Positions 10,334 to 21,144 of a stretch of 64,000 nt of DNA are shown here, one piece after another. A program made the position numbers and the translations under genes. The stretch is taken from contig CM044856.1 of the NCBI GenBank assembly GCA_024500155.1, positions 54,560,303 to 54,624,302 of the forward strand, in the 5' to 3' direction. Under the pieces are notes generated by a model, which saw nothing but the letters and a program-made list of their open reading frames with translations, was not told the DNA's origin and made no database searches. This DNA comes from Chenopodium formosanum. Taxonomy: Eukaryota; Streptophyta; Magnoliopsida; Caryophyllales; Amaranthaceae. Position 1 is the first letter of the stretch. The number at the start of each line of letters is the position of its first letter.

Positions 10334-10970
10334 TTCTTCCAATACCGAGCCAGAAATATGTGTTCTAATTTCGACCAGTTTTTCGCATTGTTTGCTCGAC
10401 CCTACTTCCTGATTGAGTTTTTTCTCACTTTTCTGAAACCCATATGTGTTTTACATATGGACATAACCCTCTGGGAATTCATGCTCCATCTACCTGATTG
10501 AACGCTCTGAGCAACAAAGGGTACATCTGAGAATGTTGAATTCACCAAACCATGGAACCGAGTTTTTTTTTTTCTAAAACTCGCGGTGTCCCATCCACTC
10601 GCGCCAACCCTTCACGGTTAGGCTTCTGCGCAGTGCATCCAGACAATTAACCATGGACCCTCTATTGACTAAACCATATCCCGAACTTTAGAGAACTAGA
10701 GCCATGGTTAGGTTGCAAACTCATTGCATCATATTGTGCCTACTTGACTAATTGTGCATTATTTGTTGTGCATATATATGTTTTCTTAACCGTTTGTTTG
10801 ACTTGTGTTGAGATTAAATAAATTAATGACTTAAAGAACTTTGCCTAATTAATTAATTAATTAATTTGAGTCAATAAAGCCTAATATTTTAATCAGAATT
10901 GACCTAGTACGACTTTAGGCATTCCCCTGTTGATTAATAACACCGAAAACTGTCTCAGATTAAAGCTCCA

Positions 10971-11070
10971 GCATTGGCGCCAAAGTCTGGACTGTAGCGC
11001 CACTCTGTGTAGTGTGGCGCCTGGGGATTGCTCTGTCGTCTGGCGCTACACTACACAGTGCGACGCCAGT
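10971..11070. repeat. A-family motif cluster 3 (TGGCGCYA)
   Basis: Contains TTGGCGCCAA, GTAGCGCCAC, TGGCGCCTGG, TGGCGCTAC and GACGCCAG in 100 bp, ~500 bp upstream of gag. It corresponds to the B1 cluster at 51769-51890. Confidence 0.75.
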
Positions 11071-11585
11071 CTTGTCGTTTTGTCGACAGTTCGGATTATT
11101 GGTCGAGTCATCACCTAGTGTCTAATTAACCAGTTTGCTAATTAATTCGGTTAATATTCGCTGTCAATAGTACTTGGTTGAGTCATTAATCGAGTTTAGG
11201 CACTAAGTCCCATGGTCTTACACAAGAGTCCAAACATGTCACTTACACTCAACGCACACACCAATACACACACTTTGACCATGTATAAGGGAGTCTTGTA
11301 TGCGCTTTTTTTTCCGTCATTTTTTTGGGGGGGTAAGTCGGATATTAATCCTCCATTTTTTTTTCTAAAAAAATAATACTATACTTAGCTCTTAAAACCA
11401 TTTTTTTTTCCTCTTTAAAAAAACCGTAAAGTCAAGTCGATTTGAGTCAAGTAATTAAAACACAAAATGGTTTAAATTACAGCATGTGGTCAAGAAAGGA
11501 AGAACGGTTAATCAAAGACAACCTTTTTGTACAAGTCCAACTTTTCGACAAACCCATAGCTCGTAAGAGGAAAGCTAAGAAAATA

Positions 11586-13260
11586 ATGGCAACACAAGAA
11601 GAAGTCAATGAGCTTAGGAACCAACTGGTTACCGTGACTGAGGCACTGAAGCTCCTCACACTTAAGATCGATGATCCCGCGAAGCAACAACAGATGGACC
11701 TCATGCAAGAGAGTCTAAGCAAGCTATCTAGCGATTACAAGTTTCAAGGGCTTACTTCACAAGGGGTCTCGGTGGACAAAGATCTTCTTCCGCAGAAATT
11801 CAATGCCAACGACATCCCGAAATTCAACTGATAACCCTTATTTTCATTTAAGAGCCTTCGAAACCATAATGAGTATTAAGGGTATCGATAAGAAGGTTTT
11901 CCCCTCTTTGTTCTCACTATCTCTCGAGACCGTTTGCCAATAATGGTTCTTTTTTCTCGAGAAAGAAAAGACCTCTACCTGGGAGTCCATAGAAAACGCT
12001 TTCGTTGATAGATACAAGTGCAACATCCAAGTTGAGACTGACCATAGAGAACTTGAAATCCTCAAGCAGAAAGAGAACGAAAGTTTCACCTCTTTCTTTA
12101 ACAAATGGAGAGAAACCTCAGCTAAGATGATTGAGGTGCCAAGTGAAAAAGAGTCTGTAAGGTTGTTCATCAAAAGCCTTCAAGAAAAAATATTCCAAGC
12201 ATCTCAAGTATCAAAACAATCTCCATACCTTCAAGGTCGTCTATGACATTGGAATCAATATTGAAGACGACCTGGCTAAGTTAAAAGCTGCCAACAATAA
12301 CTCCAACAGTGGCTGGAAAGGAAAGAAGAACGACAATCCTTCTTCTTCCAAAACCACCAACTCAAACAACGTTAGCACTTTTAATTTAGGTGAAGTCCTT
12401 GCTATGAACAATCAAGGACAAAAGAAACCATTTAGGAGAAACTTTACTCTTATTGGCATGAGTTATGACACCGCATTTGATCGATTAAATGCAAAAGGTC
12501 TTATAACTCCTATTGGACCATTTGGGGACCCACCAGTTGAAAGAGGTTGGCTAATTGGAACCCCAATGCACACTGTAAGTATCACCAAGGTAGGGGCCAT
12601 CTCACCAAAAACTGTTGGAAGCTTAAGGAAGCTATCCAAGACTTAATCGATAATAACAAGTTACCATTGCCCCCTGCCAGTAAGAAGCCAAGCATTGATA
12701 ATGCACCGCTCGCTCATGCCTTGGCTATCTCTGATGAGGAAAGCGAGGTTGACCCCTCGTCTCTCATTAAACCTGTCAAAGAAATCCATGCCATTGAAGA
12801 AGACGAAGCAACCATTAATGGAGTTTGGGATAGTGATGAAGAAAATGTCTACTTAAAAGATATAGTAGGGTCTCCACCGTCTGTGTCGTACGCCATGGAT
12901 GACTTTTGGGCTGAAGAAGACTCATCGATAGACGTCCTCACAAGATCCGGGAGAATGCAACCTCCCGTTTCAACACAACCTATGCCAACCACACAGCAAA
13001 TTCCCATACCTATCATTGAAGACAATGATATCGTTAAGCAGTTTAAGAAAACAAAAGTGGAAATGAACGTATGGAAACTTTTGGCGACATCTCGAGAACA
13101 TAGGTTGGCTGTAATGAATGCCTTGGACAAAATAAGGATAGATTCTAACACTACTCCTAAGGGGTTAGCCAACTTCCACACAAGTGATCTTCCTAATCCA
13201 ATTAATTTTATCACCTTTTCTGACAAGGATTTACCTCCTGAAGGTGACAAACATCACAAG
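11586..13260 (+). pseudogene. gag of element A (decayed)
   Basis: The start is chosen at MATQEEVNELRNQL, matching the B1 gag start MATKEDIENLN. Residues after IPKFN continue after a TGA (11829-11831) as NPYFHLRAFETIM..., then a capsid-like core (TWESIENAFVDRYKCN, LKQKENESFTSFFNKWRE), as in PF03732-type plant gag. A frameshift near 12185 and another near 12545 are needed to reach the zinc-knuckle-like CKYHQGRGHLTKNCWKLK (about 12565-12620). The stop near 11937 is a further break. The protein would package element RNA, but this copy cannot make it intact. Confidence 0.85.
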
Positions 13261-14588
13261 GCATTAAACCTCACAATAGTTTGCAAGAGAATGAATGTTC
13301 CTATGACTCTTGTAGATAATGGATCGGCCATCAAACGCCTGTCCACTTAGAACTGCAAGGATGCTAGGCATAAGAGATGAAGATTTAACTCCTTCTACAC
13401 AAGGAATAAGGGCCTACGACAACACTCGTCGTCAAGCTCTTGGTCAAATTACCCTGAATGTAACGGTGGGAGCAATAGAACATGCTACTACTTTCCAAGT
13501 TGTAGACATTAAAGCTTCGTTCAATTTGCTGTTGGGGCGCCCTTGGCTTCATGACCTAAAGGCCGTCCCCCTCATCTCTCCACCAACAAGTAAAATCTAT
13601 AGTTGGGGGAATTCCTATCACCATCGATGCTTCGCCTATGAGGATCAAGTCTATAGAAAATCCAATCATTAATGTGGAGCACGACGAGGATGATGAAGAC
13701 TTATGGGGCTTTAACGAAGAAGTCTCCTTAATCTAGGAGGATGAAAGGACCCCTCTTTGCCATGACCTTCATTCCAACGTGATTGTAAATGCTATGCTGA
13801 AGAAACAAGGACATTTTCCTGGGATGACCCTAGGAAAGAAGAAAGGAATAGAAAAATTGCTGTAGTCACCTGGCCTCCCTAAGTTAGACATTTTCGGACT
13901 TGGTTTCGAACCGACTCGGAAAGATCTCAAGCGAGCCCAGGAAAAATCAAAGGCACGTAGAGACGCTCGCACTCAAAAGAAAGCAATCCCAATGGATCAG
14001 TACCCTCTTACACATAATGGTCAATTTATAAAAGAAGGAAAGGACTATCCATGCCATTAATTTCCCGAGCCATTTGTTGTAAACGGCATAAGACAACCGG
14101 GATTTGAGATTTTCTTAGATTGTTATTTTACAGATGAAATCCCAACTCCTGTCCATAAGGAGAAAGCACCCCCATGCTTTGACTTTAACGTCATGGGATT
14201 ACTATTTGGGCGAGAAAAGAATGAGCCAACTTACAAAGAAGATAATTCCTCGCTCATTCAAACAGTCTTACAAAGCGAAAGCTTCGGTCCCTCGAAGCTA
14301 ATCACTCCAGCTGAAGGATCACTACAAGGGTGGCGTAAGACTATCAAGGTGACTACTCCAAGTGGAAGGAAAATATCCATCACGACAGGGCAAGGACCAA
14401 TGTTTGAAGAGTCGTCTGAGTCTGAGTCTGAGTCGGAGTCTCTCCCTATAGAGTATTCTAGGTCTTTAGTAGTAGTACCTCCTCTCTCTATTTCTTCTCC
14501 TAGAATAGTTAGTGATCAAGTCCCTGAGGACATATCACTCTTTGATGTAATGATCTCAGAGTATAATAATATTTCTCCTTCTCCTTAG
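13261..14588 (+). pseudogene. Protease and linker of element A (decayed)
   Basis: An aspartic protease-like active site reads LVDNGSAI (about 13305-13330), where DNGSA stands in place of the usual D(T/S)G. A frameshift follows at once, with CPLRTARMLGI continuing in another frame. The conserved protease end FNLLLGRPWLHDLKA is at about 13520-13565. Downstream, stops near 13672, 13735, 13865 and 14060 break a linker that is open in B1. The final open part (14193-14588, GLLFGREKNEP ... WRKTIKVTTPSG) ends in a Ser/Glu-rich acidic run. The linker's role is unknown. Confidence 0.8.
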
Positions 14589-14591
14589 TTC

Positions 14592-15740
14592 TTGTGTTCT
14601 TCTCTAACCAAAGATGACGAGCATTACTTAACTAACAATGAAAAAGACAAAGAAATTATTAAAGCAATGGAAACACTCGAAAAGAAAACACCGATAATTG
14701 AAGAAACTGAAACGGTTGATATCTCAAATGATTCAACCAATAAAAGAGAAGTTAAAATCGGATTAACACTTAATAAACAAGAAAGAACCGATTTAATTAA
14801 CTTACTTAAAGAATTTATCGATGTATTTTCTTGGTCATACGAGGATATTCCAGACATTAATAGAGAAATAGCTCAACACACTATACCACTAATTCTAGGA
14901 ATGAAACCCGTAAAACAAAAGTTACGTCGAATGAAACCCGACGTAGCTCTTAAAATAAAAGAAGAAGTCCAAAAAAAAATAATTGCAGGTTTCATCAAAG
15001 TATCCAAATACCCCGAATGGGTCGCCAATGTCGTCCCAATTCCGAAAAAAGATGGAAGGGTAAGAATGTGTGTCGACTATTGAGATCTAAATAAGGCAAG
15101 TCCAAAGGACGACTTCCCTTTACCACACATCGATATTCTGGTAGATAACACGGCAAATCACGCGCTTCTTCCATTCATGGTTGGGTACGCAGGTTACAAC
15201 CAAATTCTCATGGCAGAAGAAGACATGGAGAAAACAACTTTTATAACACCATGGGGCACTTACTGATACACGGTAATGCCATTCGGGTTGAAAAACGCGG
15301 GTGCTACTTACCAACGTGCAGCAACCGCCTTACTCCATGACATGATGCATAAAGAAGTCGAAGTATATGTCGACGACATGATTGTAAAATCAAAAGACCG
15401 CCCAGGCCATCAAGTAGCCTTAAGGAAATTTTTCGAAAGGCTAAGAAAATATAATATGTGGTTGAACCCATCTAAGTGTGCTTTTGGAGTCACCTCAGGC
15501 AAGCTTTTAGGTTATGTCATAAGCTCTAAAGGAATAGAGATAAACCCAACCAAAATCAAAGCAATCATGTCAATGCCACCGCCCCAAATCGAGAAACAGA
15601 TTCGAGGATTTATTTGCCGGTTGCGATACATAAGTATATTCATATCAAAATTGACAACAATATGTGAACCAATCTTCAAAAAGCTCAAGAAGAATGTACC
15701 AGTGATATGGGATGACGAGTGTCAAAAAGCCTTTGAAAAG
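14592..15740 (+). pseudogene. Reverse transcriptase of element A (decayed)
   Basis: The RT fold runs from FIDVFSWSYEDIPDIN through PIPKKDGRVRMCVDY, MPFGLKNAGATYQR and the catalytic YVDDMIVKSKD (about 15367-15400). A TGA at 15081-15083 replaces Arg in CVDYRDLNKAS, and another TGA near 15266 replaces Cys in TYCYTVMP (both compared with B1). The first is consistent with a C-to-T change. The catalytic YVDD itself is intact. The B1 homologue is interrupted by a solo LTR in the codons equivalent to SYEDI here. Confidence 0.9.
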
Positions 15741-16679
15741 ATCAAAGCCTATCTCGCAAATCCTCCCGTATTAGCACCAGCACTTCCTAGAATACCTCTT
15801 AGGTTATATTTGACGGTTACCAAAGAGACAATGGGAGCTATGCTAGCACAAGAAGTAGAAGGCAACGAAAACGCAATCTACTATCTAAGCAAAAAGATGC
15901 TCGAATACGAAACACGCTACACACCACTTGAGAAGTTGTGCATCGCCTTGGTGTGGGACACAACCAAGTTAAGACATTACATGCTAGTGCATACCGTCTT
16001 CGTAGTCTCCCGATTAGATCCACTCAAGTATCTATTCGAGAAATCTACACTCAATGGACGCATATCGAGATGGATAGTCAATTTAGCCCAGTTTGATGTA
16101 AGGTTTATGCCGCAAAAAGCTATCAAAGGATCTGTGGTGTCAGACTTTTTAGCATACTTTCCAATAGAAGACTCGACGCCAATACAAGACAATGAATTTC
16201 CAAATGAAGACTTAATGGTCACTAAAGATGATACTTGGACCTTGTACTTCGTCGGAGCCTCAAACCAAAAGGGATGTGGCATTGGAGTATTATTAGTATC
16301 ACCTAAAGAAGAGCATGTTTCAATCTCCATAAAGATTGATTTCAACGTTACCAACAATGCTGCTGAATATGAAGCATGCGTGGTAGGCCTTGAAACAGCT
16401 TTGGCATTGGGAGTAAAAAAGTCAAGGATATTCGGAGACTCTTCTTTAATTATCAATCAAATATCTAAAAGGTGGAAAGTAAGGAGCGAAAGTCTAGCCC
16501 CTTACCAAACCTATCTGGAAACTCTTACCGATCAGTTAGAGAAGGTAGAATACACATATCTACCTAGGAAAGAAAATCAATTTGCTGATGCCTTGGCAAG
16601 ACTAGTCTCAATGGTTAGGATTCCCACGGAAATCGAGCAAATGCCTCTAACTATAGCGAAAAGGCAAAAACCAGCATAG
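15741..16679 (+). pseudogene. RNase H plus second (archaeal-type) RNase H of element A
   Basis: After RT, the first RNase H region runs RLYLTVTKETMGAMLAQE...YLSKKMLEYETRYTPLEKLC. A second RNase H-like domain follows: TLYFVGASNQKGCG, NNAAEYEACVVGLE, IFGDSSLII and ENQFADALARL. These mark the four acidic positions expected in an RNase H (D-E-D-D). The first is Val here (YFVGAS) where B1 has Asp (YFDGAS), so this domain is probably dead. A second RNase H is a known hallmark of Tat-clade elements. The frame ends at 16677-16679. Confidence 0.85.
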
Positions 16680-17998
16680 ATCCAGGCCATAGAAGACGAC
16701 GAAGTAGTCCAAGATGAAGAAGAAGAAGAAGAAGAAGAAGAAGAAGAAGAACCGTGGTACACGGATATACTCAATTATGTCACTAAAGGAGAATACCCTC
16801 CCCACGCTGACAAAAGAGCAAAACGAGCATTAAAACTCTTGGATTCCCAATATGTACTCATAGACAACGAGCTACATAAAAAGGTACCTAAGGGTCGAGC
16901 TCTCTTATGTGTAGGAAAAAAGGATGCACAAAGAGAAATGAGGATAGTCCACGAAGGAATCTGTGGCACTCATATAAATGGCAAAATATTAGTCCAAAAA
17001 ATAATGCAAGAAGGATATTATTGGACTACAATGAATAGGTATTTCCATCAATATGTAAAAAGATGCCCTAAGTGCCAAATCTATGCCAATTTACAACATG
17101 TTCCTCCATCCTTGCTCTACACCTACACATCGCCATGACCATTCTCTACATGGGGAATTAACATCATTGGCAAAATCACTCCCCTAGGAACAGGAGGCCA
17201 CGAATATATACTAGTAGCAATTGATTATTTCACAAAGTGGGTTGAAGCGCAATCGTACGCTAAACTCACTGCAAAACATGTAGCACTCTTTATCGAGAGA
17301 AATATTATTTGTCGATACGGAGTCCCACATGAAATGATAAGTGACAATGGAACTCACTTTCAAGCCGAATGTGAAGAATTGTTACAAAAATACGGCATCC
17401 AACATCATCATTCTTCCCCTTATAGGCCTCAAGCAAATGGAGCAGTCGAGGCAGCCAATAAAAATCTAAAGACTATCATCGAGAAAATGACGAAAAATTA
17501 CAAGAATTGGCCTGACAAACTTCACTTCGCATTGTGGGGTTACCGCACGTCAATCCGTACATCAACAGGAAATACGCCATTTTCCTTGGTATATGGAATG
17601 GATGCCGTACAACCTGTCAAACTAGAAATCCCATCTCTACGCATCGCGTTAGAGAGCAAACTCGATGAAGTTGAATGGACTAGAGCAAGATATGAAGAAT
17701 TAATTCCACTCGATGAAAAACGACTAGAAGCTCTGCATCACACTCAGTGTTATCAAACTCGTATGACTAGGCATTTTAATAAGAAGGTCAAGACAGGGAA
17801 CATCAAAGTAGGAGACTTGGTGTTAAAAGCATTAAGGAAAAATGTTTTAGATCCAAAGGGAAAATTTTGACCTAATTGGTCTGGACCCTACATTGTCAAA
17901 ATAATCCTTTCAGGGGGTGCAGCAAAACTAACTGATATGGATGGCAATGAGCTCTCGAACATGACAAATCTTGACAAACTTAAGAAGTACTACCCATA
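16680..17998 (+). pseudogene. Integrase of element A (decayed)
   Basis: An acidic poly-Glu linker from a (GAA)n tract (about 16713-16750) precedes an HHCC zinc finger (VHEGICGTH ... RCPKCQ). In the catalytic core, the first Asp is replaced by Asn (INIIGKI; B1 has IDIIGKI). The second Asp (SDNGTHF) and the Glu (NGAVEAAN) remain. Stops: TGA near 17137 in place of Trp, and TGA at 17868-17870 in place of Arg in GKFRPNW. The C-terminal NWSGPYIVK domain ends at 17998. A is therefore integration-defective on this evidence. Confidence 0.88.
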
Positions 17999-18021
17999 AT
18001 TACTTGAGTAGGATACTCAAG

Positions 18022-18072
18022 AGAGCTACGTTTCGCCTGATTCCTTAAGAAAGGATACGTAGGCAACCCTTT
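18022..18072 (+). promoter_or_regulatory. Conserved post-pol motif
   Basis: Immediately after the pol stop: GAGCTACGTTTCGCCTGATT, then CCTTAAGAAAGGATACGTAGGCAACCC-type sequence. B1 has nearly the same text in the same place (43011-43057, minus). Conservation of non-coding sequence between two families whose surrounding DNA has diverged suggests a cis function in the genomic RNA or a 3'-processing role. Confidence 0.6.
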
Positions 18073-18140
18073 ATGGGTGCGGCTACTTTATTTTTCAAAA
18101 ATCTCGCATCCCAGAATTAATTAAAAATCCGATAGAAGAT

Positions 18141-18289
18141 CGGCGAAATATCGGCGTCACGGAAAACAGTCTAACGCCAAAAATTGAGCGTTAACGCCAC
18201 CCGACGACCATCACCGCCAGCCGACGGTACCGTCTCCTGATGCCTGACTTCCCTAGCCGGCGCCAGTCGTAGATAAGCGGCGCCAATTC
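18141..18289. repeat. A-family motif cluster 4 (post-pol)
   Basis: Degenerate GGCGCCA/AACGCCA copies, including CGGCGCCAGT and CGGCGCCAAT, interspersed with CGACG-rich sequence. This is the weakest A cluster. It corresponds in position to B1 42851-42908. Confidence 0.6.
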
Positions 18290-18546
18290 ACAGTTTAAAT
18301 TATGGGAATATTTCGGTGTTTTTGGGAAAATTTCCGACTTCCGTACTCGAAGAATTTCTGGAAAATTAATTTTTTTGGTTTTCATTTCTTTAATAAATAA
18401 ATTTAAAGTAAATAATTAATTAAAAGCTGAAATTTCGTTAATAAAATAAAACTACATTATTGATGGAATTTTAATAAAGCTGAAATAAATTAACTTTAAA
18501 TAAAAAATATAAACTAAGTCTAATAATTTGAAGTTAACCAATGCTC
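18290..18546. other. AT-rich spacer after pol of element A
   Basis: An AT-rich gap between the converging pol and antisense gene ends. It probably holds the 3' end of the antisense transcript. No feature is resolved. Confidence 0.4.
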
Positions 18547-20431
18547 CTAATCTTTCTTTTCTTTCCTAGCCCTTTTCCAATTTTTGTCTGCTTCCTCCTC
18601 CTCATCCATAACCTTAGCCAGTAGGCATCCTTTAGAGGACCTACATTCAATCTTAGAGTAGATAGTTTCCCCTTCAGCTAGGACTCCATGCTTCTTTTCT
18701 ACCCAAGCTTTTTTCTCTGTGGTGTCAGCTTTCCTTTTACCCTTATCTTTTGTAGTACTTTTCTTTCTAGGCATTGCAGGTGTCTTGAATTCAATTCTTT
18801 CACCTAAGCGTTCCCTAACATGAACCACCTTGTCACCTAGACGACTCTTCACATTAGTTTTACCCTGATTTTTCTTCAAGTCCTTTGAAGGTTTCTTCAG
18901 CAGCCACTTCTTCACATCATTGGGCAAGGAAGGAGGAACCTTTTAGGTAATTACTTCCCATAAAGGTCTAACACTTCAATAAGCATCAAATTTGTCTACT
19001 TCTTGGGAGACAGGGAACTCGTAGGGAGGACGAAGATCTCCGGAAGGAATATTCTGAAGTAGGCCGTATTGTCTTTTTACCCTGCAGGGATAGTAATAAG
19101 TCATACGGGACAAACTTGGAAGACGGCAGAAAGGTTGCTTGTTGACACCAACCATCTTTTCTATTTTCCACCACGGGACGACCCACTTGATAGCAAAATT
19201 GCGAGATTCGAAGACCCTTTTCCATTCATGGCGCCCCATTTTAGAGAAGCGTTTCTTCCTCCTCACGAAGCAATTTGGAGTGTACTTCTCAATGTTGTCC
19301 GGAGGGCTAATTAATTCTAGCCTTCCATTAGCCACATCTGTAAAAAAATTGCGATGCAAATAAATTATTATTACTATACAAAAATATATTTTTTGATTTC
19401 TGTAATTAAAAATATTATTTTTCTACTTGTAATAAAATTGGAGAACCCCGAAAAGGTGCTTAAGGGTTCCTTTTCAATTCATCAAGACTAATCATAGTCT
19501 CTCCAACTATCAATGGTATTGGATTTCTCCCTGATTCAATTTGTTCTGGTACAGTGGTTATAATTGATGACCCTCATTATTTTTACCACTACTAAGAAAA
19601 AATTGATTAAGCATACAAAATAAGAAAGCCCTTCTTCTATAAATATGAAAACGTTGAGCTAGGCTTCACTTCCTATCACCCTTAGTTGAAGGAGAGCGTA
19701 GGGGCCAAAAAGATAGTGTGACATAATCTGCCAGTTATCATTCGAATTAACTATGTTGCCATCTACTATTTAGGCGTTAGGGAGCTGACAAAGAAGGAAT
19801 GTTGGGGCAATCAATATTTTTTGAACATCCCTACATTCTCAGTCGGGATGTTTACCGGTTAGGCCATCATTTTGACTTTTTTCTGCATGCTTTTGTGTTA
19901 CTTCACGACAATTGGATTCTCTAAGCCAATCAACCCTGAACTTTTGCTGGTATAACAAGCGAAAATCGACAAAAATCCTTAACAAAACCTTGAATTTTAA
20001 GAAACCTTCTTTATCAAAGATTCGGAGAGAGGTTTATCAAAATAATGGCGAGCGAATTCTTTCAAATTAACTATGTTGCCATCTACTATTTTTGATAAAT
20101 CCCTTTCTTTTAAATTAAAGAAGCGTTCAAAATCCTTGTAATAGTATGCATCTATTCTAGGGATTACTATGAGGTCTATTGCAGGGAAACCTAAAATAGC
20201 ACCAAATTCTTCCGGCAAAGGGCTAATTTCATCATACCCTATTCTAAAGCAATGAATATCAACATTCTAATATTCTAGAGCGGTATGAATAAAATCTATG
20301 TCAAGATCTACCCCTTTGATACCATAAATTCCCCCCAAGTGGAACAAATTTAATTCTTTTCTTTCTTTGGCGTTAAGAGACCGACACCATTCATGGTTGT
20401 ATTGGGTAAAAGTTTTGGTGACTAAAGACAT
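18547..20431 (-). pseudogene. DUF7745-like accessory gene, antisense, two exons (element A)
   Basis: Start ATG at 20431 (MSLVTKTFTQYNHEW), ~75 bp below a TATA box on the same strand. Exon 1 runs 20431-19427, ending RGSPILLQ|GTAGAA. An 89-bp intron (19426-19338) ends TTTACAG. Exon 2 runs 19337-18547: LELISPPDNIEKY, WKRVFESRNFAIKWVVPWWK, YYYPCRVKRQYGLL, then a basic Lys/Arg-rich tail. The EEFGAILGFP and WVVPWW...RQYGL blocks resemble the plant TE-associated DUF7745 family (from memory). Breaks: stops in exon 1 (LEY*NVD; after IKKVS), a frameshift at the start of exon 2, and ~330 bp of extra sequence (about 19660-19995) with a 26-bp duplication. Function unknown; the B1 homologue is more intact. 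Confidence 0.75.
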
Positions 20432-20504
20432 GATATTATTTTTCTAAGGCTAAGAATTATTTTATTTGCTGAAATTATGAAAAGAATCGGCTGGGCAGGG
20501 GGCT

Positions 20505-20512
20505 ATTTATGC
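20505..20512 (-). promoter_or_regulatory. TATA box for the antisense DUF7745-like gene (A)
   Basis: Minus-strand CATAAATA within GTGCATAAATAGCCCCC, ~75 bp upstream of the ATG at 20431. B1 has TATAAAATAGGACCC 70 bp upstream of the homologous ATG. The matching spacing supports real antisense transcription. Confidence 0.6.
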
Positions 20513-20550
20513 ACGAAATCGGAGCAGTTCTAATCGGGGTAGGATACGGA

Positions 20551-20668
20551 GTCAGCGCTACTTGGCGCTAGACACCGCTATTGGCGCCAAATGCCAAAGC
20601 TTGGCGCCACACGCTAAGTGTAGCGTCTGGCGCTACACAAATACGCGTGGCGCCAGCTGGCGCCAATT
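20551..20668. repeat. A-family motif cluster 5 (between the antisense genes)
   Basis: The densest A cluster: TGGCGCCA four times and TGGCGCTA twice in ~118 bp, plus GCGCTA and TAGCGTC variants. It sits ~40 bp upstream of the antisense TATA box, so it could act as a promoter-proximal element. Confidence 0.8.
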
Positions 20669-21144
20669 TACCTCGTCATACGCGCTTTCTAAAACCGCAT
20701 TTTTACCTTAATTCAAGTATGCTATTGACTTTATGGCTTCCTTATCCTTTTCTAAAAATCATTTTATTCTTTTTTAATTAATATAGTTATTAAATTAATT
20801 ATATTATTCTTTTTTTGGATTTTATTTAGGTTAATTTCCAAGTTTTTATAAACCCAAGTTTTTATTTGACTTTTCCTTTTTTCATTTTTTTTCTTTTTGG
20901 GGGAGAAAGTCGGATACCCTCCATCAATAATAAAAATGATGGAATTTTTGCGCAAAATTATTTGTCACACTTTTCTTGCACACACAAACATGCACATAAT
21001 AATGATAATAATAAAAAATGAAAAAACATGATAAATAAAATAAACTCATAATAGTATGTATATACAAAATATGTCTAAAAAAATGAGTCTAAAAGGCAAA
21101 GTTCTATACAAAGTCAAATAAATAATAAAAAGTACAGGTACAAA
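20669..21144. other. AT-rich spacer between antisense genes (A)
   Basis: No gene is seen. It probably contains the 3' untranslated region and terminator of the PMD gene, whose stop is at 21145. Confidence 0.4.

Larger units (their letters stand above)
9939..11585 (+). other. 5' leader of element A with two TGGCGCYA clusters
   Basis: About 1.6 kb without a supported gene. It contains motif clusters at 10218-10333 and 10971-11070 (separate entries). The small ORFs here (for example 10277-10501 and 10930-11118) run through the clusters and have no recognisable domain. A long untranslated leader before gag is also present in B1. Confidence 0.6.

Noticed and set aside
16577..16774. Ser-rich minus-strand ORF
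   Set aside because: Complement of the (GAA)n acidic linker of the A integrase.
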